Assembly: GCA_035649275.1 (NCBI GenBank)
Contig: DASRJW010000041.1
Span: 1 to 16,110, forward strand
Length of the DNA: 16,110 nucleotides
Direction: 5' to 3'
From: Candidatus Krumholzibacteriia bacterium
GTDB taxonomy: Bacteria > Krumholzibacteriota > Krumholzibacteriia > G020349025
In this document: positions 7,934 to 13,710 of the stretch, one piece after another
How positions within the stretch are numbered: the first letter of the stretch is position 1
Layout of the letters: each line of letters starts with the position of its first letter
Translations under genes and position numbers: made by a program
The notes under the pieces: model-generated
Told to the model about the DNA's origin: nothing
What the model saw: the letters and a program-made list of their open reading frames with translations, nothing else
Database searches by the model: none

Positions 7934-7961
7934 ATTATCGAGTTCGGACACTTCCAGTCAA
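7934..7961 (-). promoter_or_regulatory. Sigma-70-like promoter for the ParB-HTH-like gene
   Basis: Minus strand: TTGACT (7961-7956), 16-nt spacer, GATAAT (7939-7934). Each box matches consensus at 5 of 6 positions in otherwise GC-rich DNA. Transcription from about 7927 gives a leader of about 115 nt to the ATG at 7811; I see no strong structure in that leader. Confidence 0.6.
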
Positions 7962-8246
7962 TTCGGACTTTCGCGCCCGCAGCCACGGAACATCGGCTCC
8001 CGCGCTCGGTGCCCCGCATCTCCAGACCAGATGCCGACACCAGCGCTGCGCCCTGGAACAGCACGCGCCCGCGCCGGACGGCATGGCAAACATGCTTCCA
8101 GACCGCATGCAGACTCGAAAGTCGCGCTCCCTCCCGTGGAGTACGGAAGGTTGCGACGCACCGTGGCGCGGAATGCAGCACCGCGGCGGCGCCGTCCGCG
8201 GGCGACGGCTCCGGACTTCCAGGCGGTCGGATTCCAGCCTCTCCGG
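7962..8246. other. Intergenic stretch with a possible terminator hairpin
   Basis: These 285 nt contain no gene I can support. I looked specifically for a histidine-kinase ATPase domain that would complete the receiver-HisKA protein ending at 8247, in all three minus frames, and saw no N, G1 or G2 box. A hairpin with a 6-bp perfect stem GCCGTC/GACGGC (8191-8209), extendable by three pairs past one mismatch (8187-8213), lies 34 nt beyond that stop and may end the transcript, but there is no T-run. Confidence 0.45.
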
Positions 8247-8834
8247 TCAGGGTCTGGCCGAGGCGGTCTCGAGGAGGCGTTCGACGAGGACGATCATCTG
8301 GTCGACGTTGCGCTGGGCCAGGCGCGCGAAGCGCCCCTGGGCCTCCGGCAACTCGGTGTTGCAGAGGATGTCGATGGCGCTCTTGAGCGCGGTGAGTGGC
8401 GTGCGCAAGGAGTGGGCGAGCTCGAAGTCCGTGCCCCCGGCCGGCCCGAGGACACGGAGCAACGCCGCGCGCAGCTCCCGGTCGGCCCCGGCCTGCTTCG
8501 CCACCACCGCCGAGACCCCGGCCTCCCGGGCGCGTTCGACGAGACCCGGCTCGCGCCGGGCAGTGAGCAGCAGGATCGGCAATCCCGGGCGCAGCTGGCG
8601 CACCGCGCGCGCCAGCGACAAGCCGTCTTGCTCGGGCATCTCGAGATCGGAGACGAGAGCGCAGGCGTCGTGCTGGCGCAGGTGCTGCAGCACTGCCTCT
8701 GCCCGCGAGAAGACCACGGGGGCGAAACCCCAGCGCGTCAACCTGCAGGCCACGACGTGGCGGGACAACTCGTCGTCGTCCACCACCAGGACCGTGGGCG
8801 CGTTGCCGTGTGTCTCTTCATGGGCGAACGTCAT
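8247..8834 (-). CDS. Receiver domain fused to a HisKA-like dimerisation domain, no kinase domain
   Basis: The 195-residue protein has an intact response-regulator receiver domain (residues 13-130): acidic pocket DDD 19-21, phospho-acceptor Asp63 in SDLEMPEQDG, Thr91 and Lys113. It is followed by a helical hairpin (135-192) that reads as a HisKA dimerisation/phosphotransfer domain, with H-box ELAHSLRTPLTALKSAIDIL around His141. The protein stops there, without a HATPase_c domain. His141 is followed by Ser, where most H-boxes have Glu/Asp. By analogy with other proteins that have a HisKA-like bundle and no catalytic domain, it could pass phosphate or form dimers with a separate kinase; this is inference. 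The start at 8834 has GGGGGAGG 6 nt upstream, better than the ATG/TTG frame extension to 8888. It is 125 nt after the exported beta-rich gene, on the same strand. Confidence 0.85.
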   Translation of the reverse strand: MTFAHEETHGNAPTVLVVDDDELSRHVVACRLTRWGFAPVVFSRAEAVLQHLRQHDACALVSDLEMPEQDGLSLARAVRQLRPGLPILLLTARREPGLVERAREAGVSAVVAKQAGADRELRAALLRVLGPAGGTDFELAHSLRTPLTALKSAIDILCNTELPEAQGRFARLAQRNVDQMIVLVERLLETASARP

Positions 8835-8937
8835 GCGCCGCCTCCCCCTGCCGCGTTGCGGTTCGGGTTCCGCGCGCGCAAGGAGCATGCCACGCTCCTG
8901 ACACTTCCCGGCGAGGCCCGCGCGTGCCTGGCAGGTC

Positions 8938-8956
8938 GGCGGCGATCCTCGCCACC
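8938..8956 (-). terminator. Weak hairpin just after the exported beta-rich gene
   Basis: On the minus strand GGTGGCGA and TCGCCGCC can form an 8-bp stem (one G-T pair) with a 3-nt loop, beginning 3 nt past the stop codon at 8960. No T-run follows. It could attenuate transcription into the receiver-HisKA gene or just protect the 3' end. Confidence 0.25.
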
Positions 8957-8959
8957 GGC

Positions 8960-9679
8960 CTAGCGGAGCGCGGTGACGAAGCCGATCTCGACGGCAGCAT
9001 CGAAGATGCGATCCGGTCCCGCCTCGGCTTTGGCGGCGACACGGGTCACGAAGCGGTGCGGGTCACCGCGCAACACTCGGGCCTCGTAGAGCCAGCGGGC
9101 GTGTCCTTCGAGCTCGAAAACGAGGGCGTCGGCGCGCAGCTGACCCGTCCACCCTGCGGCTTTGCCCGTGAGCAGCACCCAGGCGTGCGTGGCGTGCGGT
9201 ACGTCGGCGCTCGTGAGGCTGGAATCCCCCGGCGGCTCGGTGAAGACCCGGCCACCGCCGAGGTGCAATCCAAGCGCCGGCACGGCGAGTATACCGAGCA
9301 GCTCCAGCTCCTGGCCGCCGAAGGCATAGGGAAAGAGAGACGCCTTGCTCGCCGGCAGACGCGCGGCGCCTTCAAGGGACAACCGCACCGCGGCACGTCG
9401 AAGGAGCGGTGCCTCCACGAACACTTTGGGATCGCCGACCCCCCAGGCCGGTGTCTCCGTGCTCCGGAGGAATACGTAGCTCCAGGTCACAGCGAAGCGG
9501 AAGGAGCGGCGCTGGATCGGAGCCAATCCGAGGTGGAAGAGCGCGGCACGCGATGTCCCCGTGGTGGCGGACGCGCCGGTGCCGAAAGCGAGAGTGGTGT
9601 CGGCGAAGGTCGGGTCGTACCAGGGGGCCGGCTCCTGGTAGAGACCGAGAGCAGAGACAGAGCCTGCGCTCGCTGCCAC
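8960..9679 (-). CDS. Exported beta-rich (possibly outer-membrane barrel) protein, start codon unclear
   Basis: I do not recognise a named family. After GLYQEPAPWYDPTFADTT the sequence alternates hydrophobic and polar residues with many aromatic and Gly turns, as in small outer-membrane barrels. A convincing signal peptide, PLQRLLAGATTLLVAASAGSVSA, is encoded directly after the upstream stop codon (9724-9726), but there is no in-frame ATG, GTG or TTG before it for a long way: the codons just before are GGT CTA GTC GCA CCT. The first standard start in frame is GTG at 9679, used for the coordinates, but it would cut the signal peptide in half, giving 239 residues. Either an unusual start near 9718-9727 is used, or a sequencing error or frame change hides it. 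The end at 8960 is secure. Third gene of the zinc-ribbon operon. Confidence 0.65.
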   Translation of the reverse strand: MAASAGSVSALGLYQEPAPWYDPTFADTTLAFGTGASATTGTSRAALFHLGLAPIQRRSFRFAVTWSYVFLRSTETPAWGVGDPKVFVEAPLLRRAAVRLSLEGAARLPASKASLFPYAFGGQELELLGILAVPALGLHLGGGRVFTEPPGDSSLTSADVPHATHAWVLLTGKAAGWTGQLRADALVFELEGHARWLYEARVLRGDPHRFVTRVAAKAEAGPDRIFDAAVEIGFVTALR

Positions 9680-9723
9680 GAGGAGCGTCGTGGCCCCCGC
9701 GAGGAGGCGCTGGAGAGGTGCGA

Positions 9724-10164
9724 CTAGACCTGCTCGCGCAGCGTCATCTCCTCGCCGTCCTCGAAGCGCATACGGATGGCGGCGCGCTGCCCGGGCAGGA
9801 CGGTCTTCTCCACGACCCGGCCGAACTTGTTGAGCGAACGATGGTACACGACCTGCCCGAGCAGGTATTCGGCGCCGGCGTCGTAGTCCTGCGCCGCCTG
9901 CTTCTCGGTCTCGCTGCACCCTGCGGCAGGCGCCGGCGCCGCCGCCGCCGTCGCCGCCGGCTCGGCCGGCGGTGACGACGACGCTTTCTCCTCCTCCTCG
10001 CTGGACAGCATGTGCGGGAGGATGCCGTTGCAACGCGGACACTTGAGCCAGGTCACCTCGTGGTCCTGGACGGTGTCCACGATGCTCATGTCCAAGGTGG
10101 CCTTGCAGACCGAGCAGTACTGGCGAATCGTGCGCACCGAGGAAACCGTTTCCTCGCTTCGCAT
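9724..10164 (-). CDS. Zinc-ribbon protein with C-terminal Tudor/CarD-like domain
   Basis: This 146-residue protein begins with a zinc ribbon (Cys17, Cys20, Cys42, Cys45 in CSVC and CPRC), continues with an acidic then Ala/Pro-rich flexible linker (about 52-93), and ends with a small beta-barrel-like domain (94-146) reading YLLGQVVYHRSLNKFGRVVEK and RMRFEDGEEMTL. That pattern resembles the Tudor-like modules at the end of UvrD/PcrA and in CarD-type RNA-polymerase-binding proteins. A nucleic-acid or RNA-polymerase-associated role is a reasonable inference, not proven. The ATG has AGAGG 6 nt upstream. It follows the 63-residue zinc-ribbon gene by 25 nt, and its stop abuts the signal-peptide codons of the next gene. 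Confidence 0.8.
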   Translation of the reverse strand: MRSEETVSSVRTIRQYCSVCKATLDMSIVDTVQDHEVTWLKCPRCNGILPHMLSSEEEEKASSSPPAEPAATAAAAPAPAAGCSETEKQAAQDYDAGAEYLLGQVVYHRSLNKFGRVVEKTVLPGQRAAIRMRFEDGEEMTLREQV

Positions 10165-10189
10165 CAGAGCCTCTCAAAAGCAAAAGGGG

Positions 10190-10381
10190 TCACGAGGAGT
10201 ATCTCGGGACCCGGGCGCAACAATCCAGACTGTCTTTTTCCTGCCGGAACCGCATGCCGCAGACGGGGCAGCGGAAAGCTCCGTCGACCCGTCCTTCCTG
10301 CCAAGCCCGAGCCAGCAGTTTGGTGAACTTGACGAATTGCTCTTCCTGTTCCAGGACCAACGTATCCCCATTCCGCTTCAT
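10190..10381 (-). CDS. Small zinc-ribbon protein, 63 residues
   Basis: The frame is open far upstream, but the gene begins at ATG 10381, with GGAGG 5 nt before it. The protein has an N-terminal amphipathic helix (EQEEQFVKFTKLLARAWQEG, 11-30) and one compact cysteine cluster: Cys38, Cys41 (CPVC) and Cys54, Cys55. The last pair is adjacent rather than C-x-x-C, so metal binding is likely but its geometry is unclear. I cannot name a family. It is the first gene of a minus-strand operon with the zinc-ribbon/Tudor protein 25 nt downstream, suggesting the two work together. Its translation start is embedded in a hairpin (10377-10407). Confidence 0.75.
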   Translation of the reverse strand: MKRNGDTLVLEQEEQFVKFTKLLARAWQEGRVDGAFRCPVCGMRFRQEKDSLDCCARVPRYSS

Positions 10382-10407
10382 TTTGTCCTCCAAGGACGGA
10401 AAATGAA
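10377..10407 (-). promoter_or_regulatory. Hairpin sequestering both ribosome binding site and AUG of the 63-residue zinc-ribbon gene
   Basis: In the minus-strand RNA, UUCAUUUU (10407-10400) pairs with AAAAUGAA (10384-10377), which contains the start codon, and GUCCU (10397-10393) pairs with AGGAC (10389-10385), which contains most of the GGAGG ribosome binding site. The two helices are stacked, with a 2-nt bulge (CC) on one side and a UGG loop: 13 pairs over 31 nt. The outer helix is AU-rich in a GC-rich genome. The form is what one expects of an RNA thermometer or another translational switch, or of autogenous control by the encoded protein. The trigger is unknown. Confidence 0.6.
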
Positions 10408-10495
10408 ACCCCCACATCACCACCGATACGAAGGGAACAACTCGATACTTCACACTCCAAAATGACACCACAACGATGAACTCACTTGGTGCGGC

Positions 10496-10524
10496 ACCAT
10501 AGCAGGAGGGGTGGAGTCGGTCAA
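10496..10524 (-). promoter_or_regulatory. Sigma-70-like extended -10 promoter for the zinc-ribbon operon
   Basis: Minus strand: TTGACC (10524-10519), 17-nt spacer, TATGGT (10501-10496), with TGC directly before the -10 box (extended -10). Matches are 5 of 6 and 4 of 6. Transcription from about 10489 would give a leader of about 108 nt ahead of ATG 10381, noticeably AT-richer than the genes around it. Confidence 0.6.
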
Positions 10525-10528
10525 GACT

Positions 10529-10567
10529 CGTAGCCCCTTGTGCACACAGCGTGTGCATCCGACTACG
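10529..10567 (-). terminator. Hairpin terminator of the transsulfuration operon
   Basis: TGCACAC (10541-10547) and GTGTGCA (10551-10557) form a perfect 7-bp stem with a 3-nt loop, enclosed by CGTAG/CTACG (10529-10533 and 10563-10567). It starts 4 nt after the stop codon at 10571. There is no T-run on the minus strand, and the promoter of the zinc-ribbon operon begins immediately beyond it, which fits a boundary between units. Confidence 0.5.
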
Positions 10568-10570
10568 CGC

Positions 10571-11731
10571 TCAGACATGCGCTACCGCCGGCACGCGCTC
10601 CAGCGCCTGCTCCACGTCCTGCACCAAGTCCTCCACGTCCTCGATCCCCACGGAGAGACGCACCAGGCCGGCGCTGATACCGAGCCGCTCGCGCTCCGCC
10701 TCGGGCACCGAGGCATGCGTCATGCTGGCAGGATGACACACCAGACTCTCCACGCCGCCCAGGCTCTCGGCGAGGAGGAACAAGCGCAACCCCTCCATGA
10801 AGAGCTTCGCGTGTTCCCGCCCGCCGACATCGATGGAGATCATGCCGCCGAAGCCCGTGGCCTGCGTGCACGCCAGCTCGTGCTGCGGGTGCGTCGCCAG
10901 GCCGGGGTAATGGATCTTGCGCACTTTGGGGTGGCTGGCCAGGATCCGAGCCAGCTCGCGGGCGCTGCGATCGTGCTGCATCATGCGCAATGCCAACGTC
11001 TTGACGCCCCGGAGCAGGAGCCAGCAGTCGAAGGGCCCGGGCACCGCCCCGACGGCGTTCTGCAGGAAGCGCAGGCGCTCCGCCAGCGCCGAATCGTTCA
11101 CGACGACCACACCGCCCACCATGTCGCTGTGACCGTTCAGATACTTCGTGGTGCTGTGCACGACGATGTCGGCACCCCGTTGCAGGGGCCGCTGGAAGAA
11201 CGGCGTCATGAAGGTGTTGTCCACCGCGAGCCACATGCGGCGTTCCCGCGCCAGGCGCGACAGCGCGGTCAGGTCCGAAAGGGTGAGGATGGGGTTGGTC
11301 GGCGTCTCCACGAGGAGCAGGCGCGTCCGCTCGCCGCAGACCCGTACCACCTCCTCGGGTCTCGAGGTGTCCACGAAGGAGAACTGCAAGCCGAAGCGCC
11401 GCCAGACCTTGTCGGCCAGACGATAGGTGCCGCCGTAGACGTTGTCGGTGCACACCACGTGGTCACCGGCCTGCAGAAGTTGCAGCAGCGTGCCGATCGC
11501 CGCCAGCCCGGAAGCGAAGGCGAAAGCATGCTGGCCGCCCTCGAGGGCGGCCATGTTGGTTTCGAGAGCGGTGCGCGTCGGGTTCTGGGTGCGGGCGTAC
11601 TCGTAACCGAGGCGCGGTTTGCCGAGGCCTTCCTGCTGATACGTGGAGGTCTGATACAGCGGTGGAATCACGGCGCCGGTGCGCGGGTCCGGATCCTGCC
11701 CGGCGTGCACCGCATCGGTGCTGAAACCCAT
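10571..11731 (-). CDS. Cystathionine gamma-lyase / gamma-synthase family PLP enzyme
   Basis: A 386-residue Cys/Met-metabolism PLP-dependent enzyme of usual length. Seen motifs: GYEYARTQNPTR (42-53; Tyr45 and Arg47 bind the PLP phosphate of the partner subunit), ASGLAA (73-78), VETPTNP (141-147), AVDNTF (169-174; Asp171 pairs with the pyridine nitrogen) and VVHSTTKYLNGHSD (190-203) with the PLP lysine Lys196. Sequence alone does not separate gamma-lyase from gamma-synthase. Its position 40 nt after cystathionine beta-synthase favours gamma-lyase, which splits cystathionine to cysteine, 2-oxobutyrate and ammonia. The ATG at 11731 has AGGAG 8 nt upstream; the longer open frame to 11854 overlaps the neighbouring gene and is not used. 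A hairpin follows the stop. Confidence 0.92.
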   Translation of the reverse strand: MGFSTDAVHAGQDPDPRTGAVIPPLYQTSTYQQEGLGKPRLGYEYARTQNPTRTALETNMAALEGGQHAFAFASGLAAIGTLLQLLQAGDHVVCTDNVYGGTYRLADKVWRRFGLQFSFVDTSRPEEVVRVCGERTRLLLVETPTNPILTLSDLTALSRLARERRMWLAVDNTFMTPFFQRPLQRGADIVVHSTTKYLNGHSDMVGGVVVVNDSALAERLRFLQNAVGAVPGPFDCWLLLRGVKTLALRMMQHDRSARELARILASHPKVRKIHYPGLATHPQHELACTQATGFGGMISIDVGGREHAKLFMEGLRLFLLAESLGGVESLVCHPASMTHASVPEAERERLGISAGLVRLSVGIEDVEDLVQDVEQALERVPAVAHV

Positions 11732-11771
11732 GGGTGGTCTCCTCGCTTCCCGGGATCCTCGTGCCCCGGCT

Positions 11772-13157
11772 TCAGAGAAGGGTGTCGAGCAGATCGTAGC
11801 GCGTGAGGATTCCCACCAGGTGGTCGCCGTCCCGCACCAGCACCGCGGCATCACGGTGCGCCAGGAACTCTTTGACGCGATCGGTGGTCTCGTGCACGCC
11901 GATCTCTGGGAGCGGCGGGTCCATCACCGCGGCTGCCGGCCGGTCGAGAACGCCGGGATCCTCGAAGGCGAGGCGCAGCAGCTTGGCCTCCTGCAGCACC
12001 CCCACGTTCTGCGCCTGTCGCAGCACCGGCAGCTGGGAAACCTCGAACTGACGCACCAGCGCGATCGCCTCCCGCACCGGCGTGGATTCCTCGACTTGCA
12101 CCAGGGCGGGAACGCCCGCGGGACGGCGCTCGAGCAGCTCGCCGGCGGTGGGATTGTAGCCCTCGAGCAAGCGATTCTCCTTCAGCCACTCGTCCGAGTG
12201 CGCCTTGCTCAGGTAGCGCTCCCCCGAGTCGGGCAGGAGGACGACGATGACGGTGTCGTCCGGCACGCGCTTGGCAACCTCCAGCGCTCCGGCCACGGCC
12301 GCACCGCTCGAGCTGCCGACCAGAAGACCTTCCTGTCGCGCCAGCCGCCGCGCCATGGCGTAGCTCTGCCGATCGTCGACGCGAACCACCTCATCGACGT
12401 ACTGCTTGTGCAGCGCCGCCGGAATGATGTCTTCGCCAATGCCCTCGATCTTGTAGGGCACCGCATCGCCCCGCGTGCCCTGCTCGATGTACTGCTTGAG
12501 GATCGAGCCCTGCGGGTCGACCCCCACGATCCGCACCTTCGGGTTCTGCTCCTTCAGGTAACGGCCGGTGCCGCTGATGGTGCCGCAGGTGCCCATGCCG
12601 GCGACGAAAATGTCGATGCGACCCCGGGTCTGCCGCCAAATCTCCGGTCCGGTGCTGCGATAGTGCGCCTCCGGGTTCGCCTGGTTGTCGTACTGGTTGG
12701 CATGCACGGCGTTCTCGCTCCGCTCCACCTCTTGCCGCGCGACGCTGTAGTAGCTGAGCGGCGACTCCGGTGGCACCGCCGTGGGCGTGACGATGACCCG
12801 GGCCCCATAGGACTTGAGCAGCCGGATCTTCTCCGTGCTCATCTTGTCGGGCATGGTGAAGATGGAGCGGTAGCCCTTGATGATGCAGGCCAGAGCGATC
12901 CCCACTCCGGTATTGCCGGAGGTGCACTCCACCACGGTGCCGCCGGGGCGCAGCATGCCACGGCGCTCGAAATCCTCGATCATCGGCAGGCCGATGCGGT
13001 CTTTGACGCTGCCACCGGGATTGAAGTATTCGAGCTTGGCGAGAATCGTGGGACCGAGACCCTGGGTCACGCGGTGCAGACGGACGAGGGGCGTGTTGCC
13101 GATGGTCTCGAGGATGTTGGCCTTGACTTCCCAGTCGCTCGGGAGCGGTCGTGCCAT
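11772..13157 (-). CDS. Cystathionine beta-synthase with C-terminal CBS-domain pair
   Basis: The 461-residue protein joins L-serine and homocysteine to cystathionine, the first step of reverse transsulfuration. The fold-type II PLP core (1-330) shows NPGGSVKDR with the PLP lysine Lys52, TSGNTG (79-84) for substrate carboxylate binding, the phosphate loop GMGTCGTISGTG (187-198), and GSSSG (281-285) with the Ser that contacts the pyridine nitrogen. Two CBS domains follow (about 345-400 and 408-461), which in relatives may bind adenosyl ligands. Cys191 replaces the usual Gly of GTGGT. The ATG at 13157 is chosen because homology begins there and an ATG at 13214 would lie upstream of the likely transcription start. 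Its ribosome binding site is displaced by a hairpin (13158-13189). A cysteine-synthase activity cannot be excluded. Confidence 0.92.
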   Translation of the reverse strand: MARPLPSDWEVKANILETIGNTPLVRLHRVTQGLGPTILAKLEYFNPGGSVKDRIGLPMIEDFERRGMLRPGGTVVECTSGNTGVGIALACIIKGYRSIFTMPDKMSTEKIRLLKSYGARVIVTPTAVPPESPLSYYSVARQEVERSENAVHANQYDNQANPEAHYRSTGPEIWRQTRGRIDIFVAGMGTCGTISGTGRYLKEQNPKVRIVGVDPQGSILKQYIEQGTRGDAVPYKIEGIGEDIIPAALHKQYVDEVVRVDDRQSYAMARRLARQEGLLVGSSSGAAVAGALEVAKRVPDDTVIVVLLPDSGERYLSKAHSDEWLKENRLLEGYNPTAGELLERRPAGVPALVQVEESTPVREAIALVRQFEVSQLPVLRQAQNVGVLQEAKLLRLAFEDPGVLDRPAAAVMDPPLPEIGVHETTDRVKEFLAHRDAAVLVRDGDHLVGILTRYDLLDTLL

Positions 13158-13189
13158 CGTGTGCGCGGCCGTGCCGGCCGCTCCTCCTT
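13158..13189 (-). promoter_or_regulatory. Ribosome binding site separated from the ATG by a perfect hairpin
   Basis: Reading the minus strand 5' to 3': AAGGAGGAG (13189-13181), then CGGCCG-GCA-CGGCCG (13180-13166), a perfect 6-bp GC stem with a 3-nt loop, then CGCACACG (13165-13158) and the ATG. The linear gap of 23 nt is too long for normal initiation; with the hairpin folded the effective gap is 8 nt. T4 genes 25 and 38 are known to use this kind of folding. Confidence 0.6.
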
Positions 13190-13200
13190 GTCTGCTCCGC

Positions 13201-13234
13201 AGCGTAGTGAACATGCGGGGAGGCGTCAACGCCT
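13201..13234 (-). promoter_or_regulatory. Promoter of the transsulfuration operon with dyad over the -35 box
   Basis: Minus strand: TTGACG (13229-13224), 17-nt spacer, TACGCT (13206-13201). The -35 matches 5 of 6, the -10 only 3 of 6. A perfect palindrome AGGCGT-CA-ACGCCT (13221-13234) covers the -35, as a repressor site might. Transcription would begin near 13194, a few bases before the ribosome binding site of cystathionine beta-synthase. Confidence 0.42.
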
Positions 13235-13312
13235 GCTCACCCGCACGCGGGCCACGTTGAAAGCAGCGCCGACAAAGGCGCGCTTCTTCGGCCACCGGTG
13301 CGCCGCCGGCGT

Positions 13313-13367
13313 GGCGCGCGGCGCGCCGAGGGTGCGCGTTGACCGGGCCCGCGGGGAGACCGATAAT
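13313..13367 (+). promoter_or_regulatory. Promoter of acylphosphatase with upstream GC palindrome
   Basis: Plus strand: TTGACC (13339-13344), 17-nt spacer, GATAAT (13362-13367), each 5 of 6. Transcription would start near 13374, right at the GGAGG ribosome binding site, so the leader would be very short. A perfect palindrome with 7-bp arms, GGCGCGC-G-GCGCGCC, lies at 13313-13327, ending 11 nt before the -35 box; a regulator site is possible but unproven in DNA this GC-rich. Confidence 0.6.
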
Positions 13368-13382
13368 CGCGCCGGAGGTCCG

Positions 13383-13658
13383 GTGGAGTCGCGTGCGTTG
13401 CGCTTCGTCGTTCGCGGCCGCGTCCAGGGCGTCGGCTTTCGCTACTTCGTGGCCCGTCATGCGCGCCAGCTCGGCCTCTGCGGCTACGCGCGCAACCGGA
13501 GGGACGGGAGCGTGGAGGTCGTCGCGGTGGGCGGCGCCGCCGCGCTCGCGATCCTGGCGAGCAAGTTGCGGCTCGGGCCGGCCGCGGCGGCGGTGGAATC
13601 CCTGGAAGCGCAGCCACTCGCCCCGGCGCCGCTGCACGACGGCTTCGACATCCTCTAG
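13383..13658 (+). CDS. acyP: Acylphosphatase
   Basis: A 91-residue protein, the normal size for acylphosphatases, which hydrolyse carboxyl-phosphate bonds in small cytosolic metabolites such as acetyl phosphate or 1,3-bisphosphoglycerate. The phosphate-binding motif GRVQGVGFRYFV (12-23) supplies catalytic Arg20, and GYARNRRDGSVEV (34-46) supplies catalytic Asn38. The GTG start at 13383 has GGAGG 4 nt upstream. A long open frame continues upstream of it on the same strand but is antisense to the transsulfuration genes and is not part of this protein. The gene is divergent from cystathionine beta-synthase and is followed 52 nt later by the YkgJ-type gene, probably on the same transcript. Confidence 0.93.
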   Translation: MESRALRFVVRGRVQGVGFRYFVARHARQLGLCGYARNRRDGSVEVVAVGGAAALAILASKLRLGPAAAAVESLEAQPLAPAPLHDGFDIL

Positions 13659-13710
13659 AGCGACGCCCCAGGGCTCTGAGCGCCGCTCCCGTCCCGAACG
13701 GAGGCTCCCT

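Noticed and set aside
7539-8963. Plus-strand open frame of 474 codons over the receiver-HisKA gene and its downstream spacer
   Set aside because: No domain, and it lies opposite well-supported minus-strand genes.
9700-9740. Programmed -1 frameshift joining the zinc-ribbon/Tudor protein to the exported protein
   Set aside because: No slippery heptamer or downstream structure is visible, and a cytosolic zinc-ribbon joined ahead of a signal peptide makes little sense.
11679-13382. Plus-strand open frame running into acylphosphatase as if it were a long N-terminal extension
   Set aside because: The extension is antisense to the transsulfuration genes; acylphosphatase has a normal size, ribosome binding site and promoter at its own GTG.
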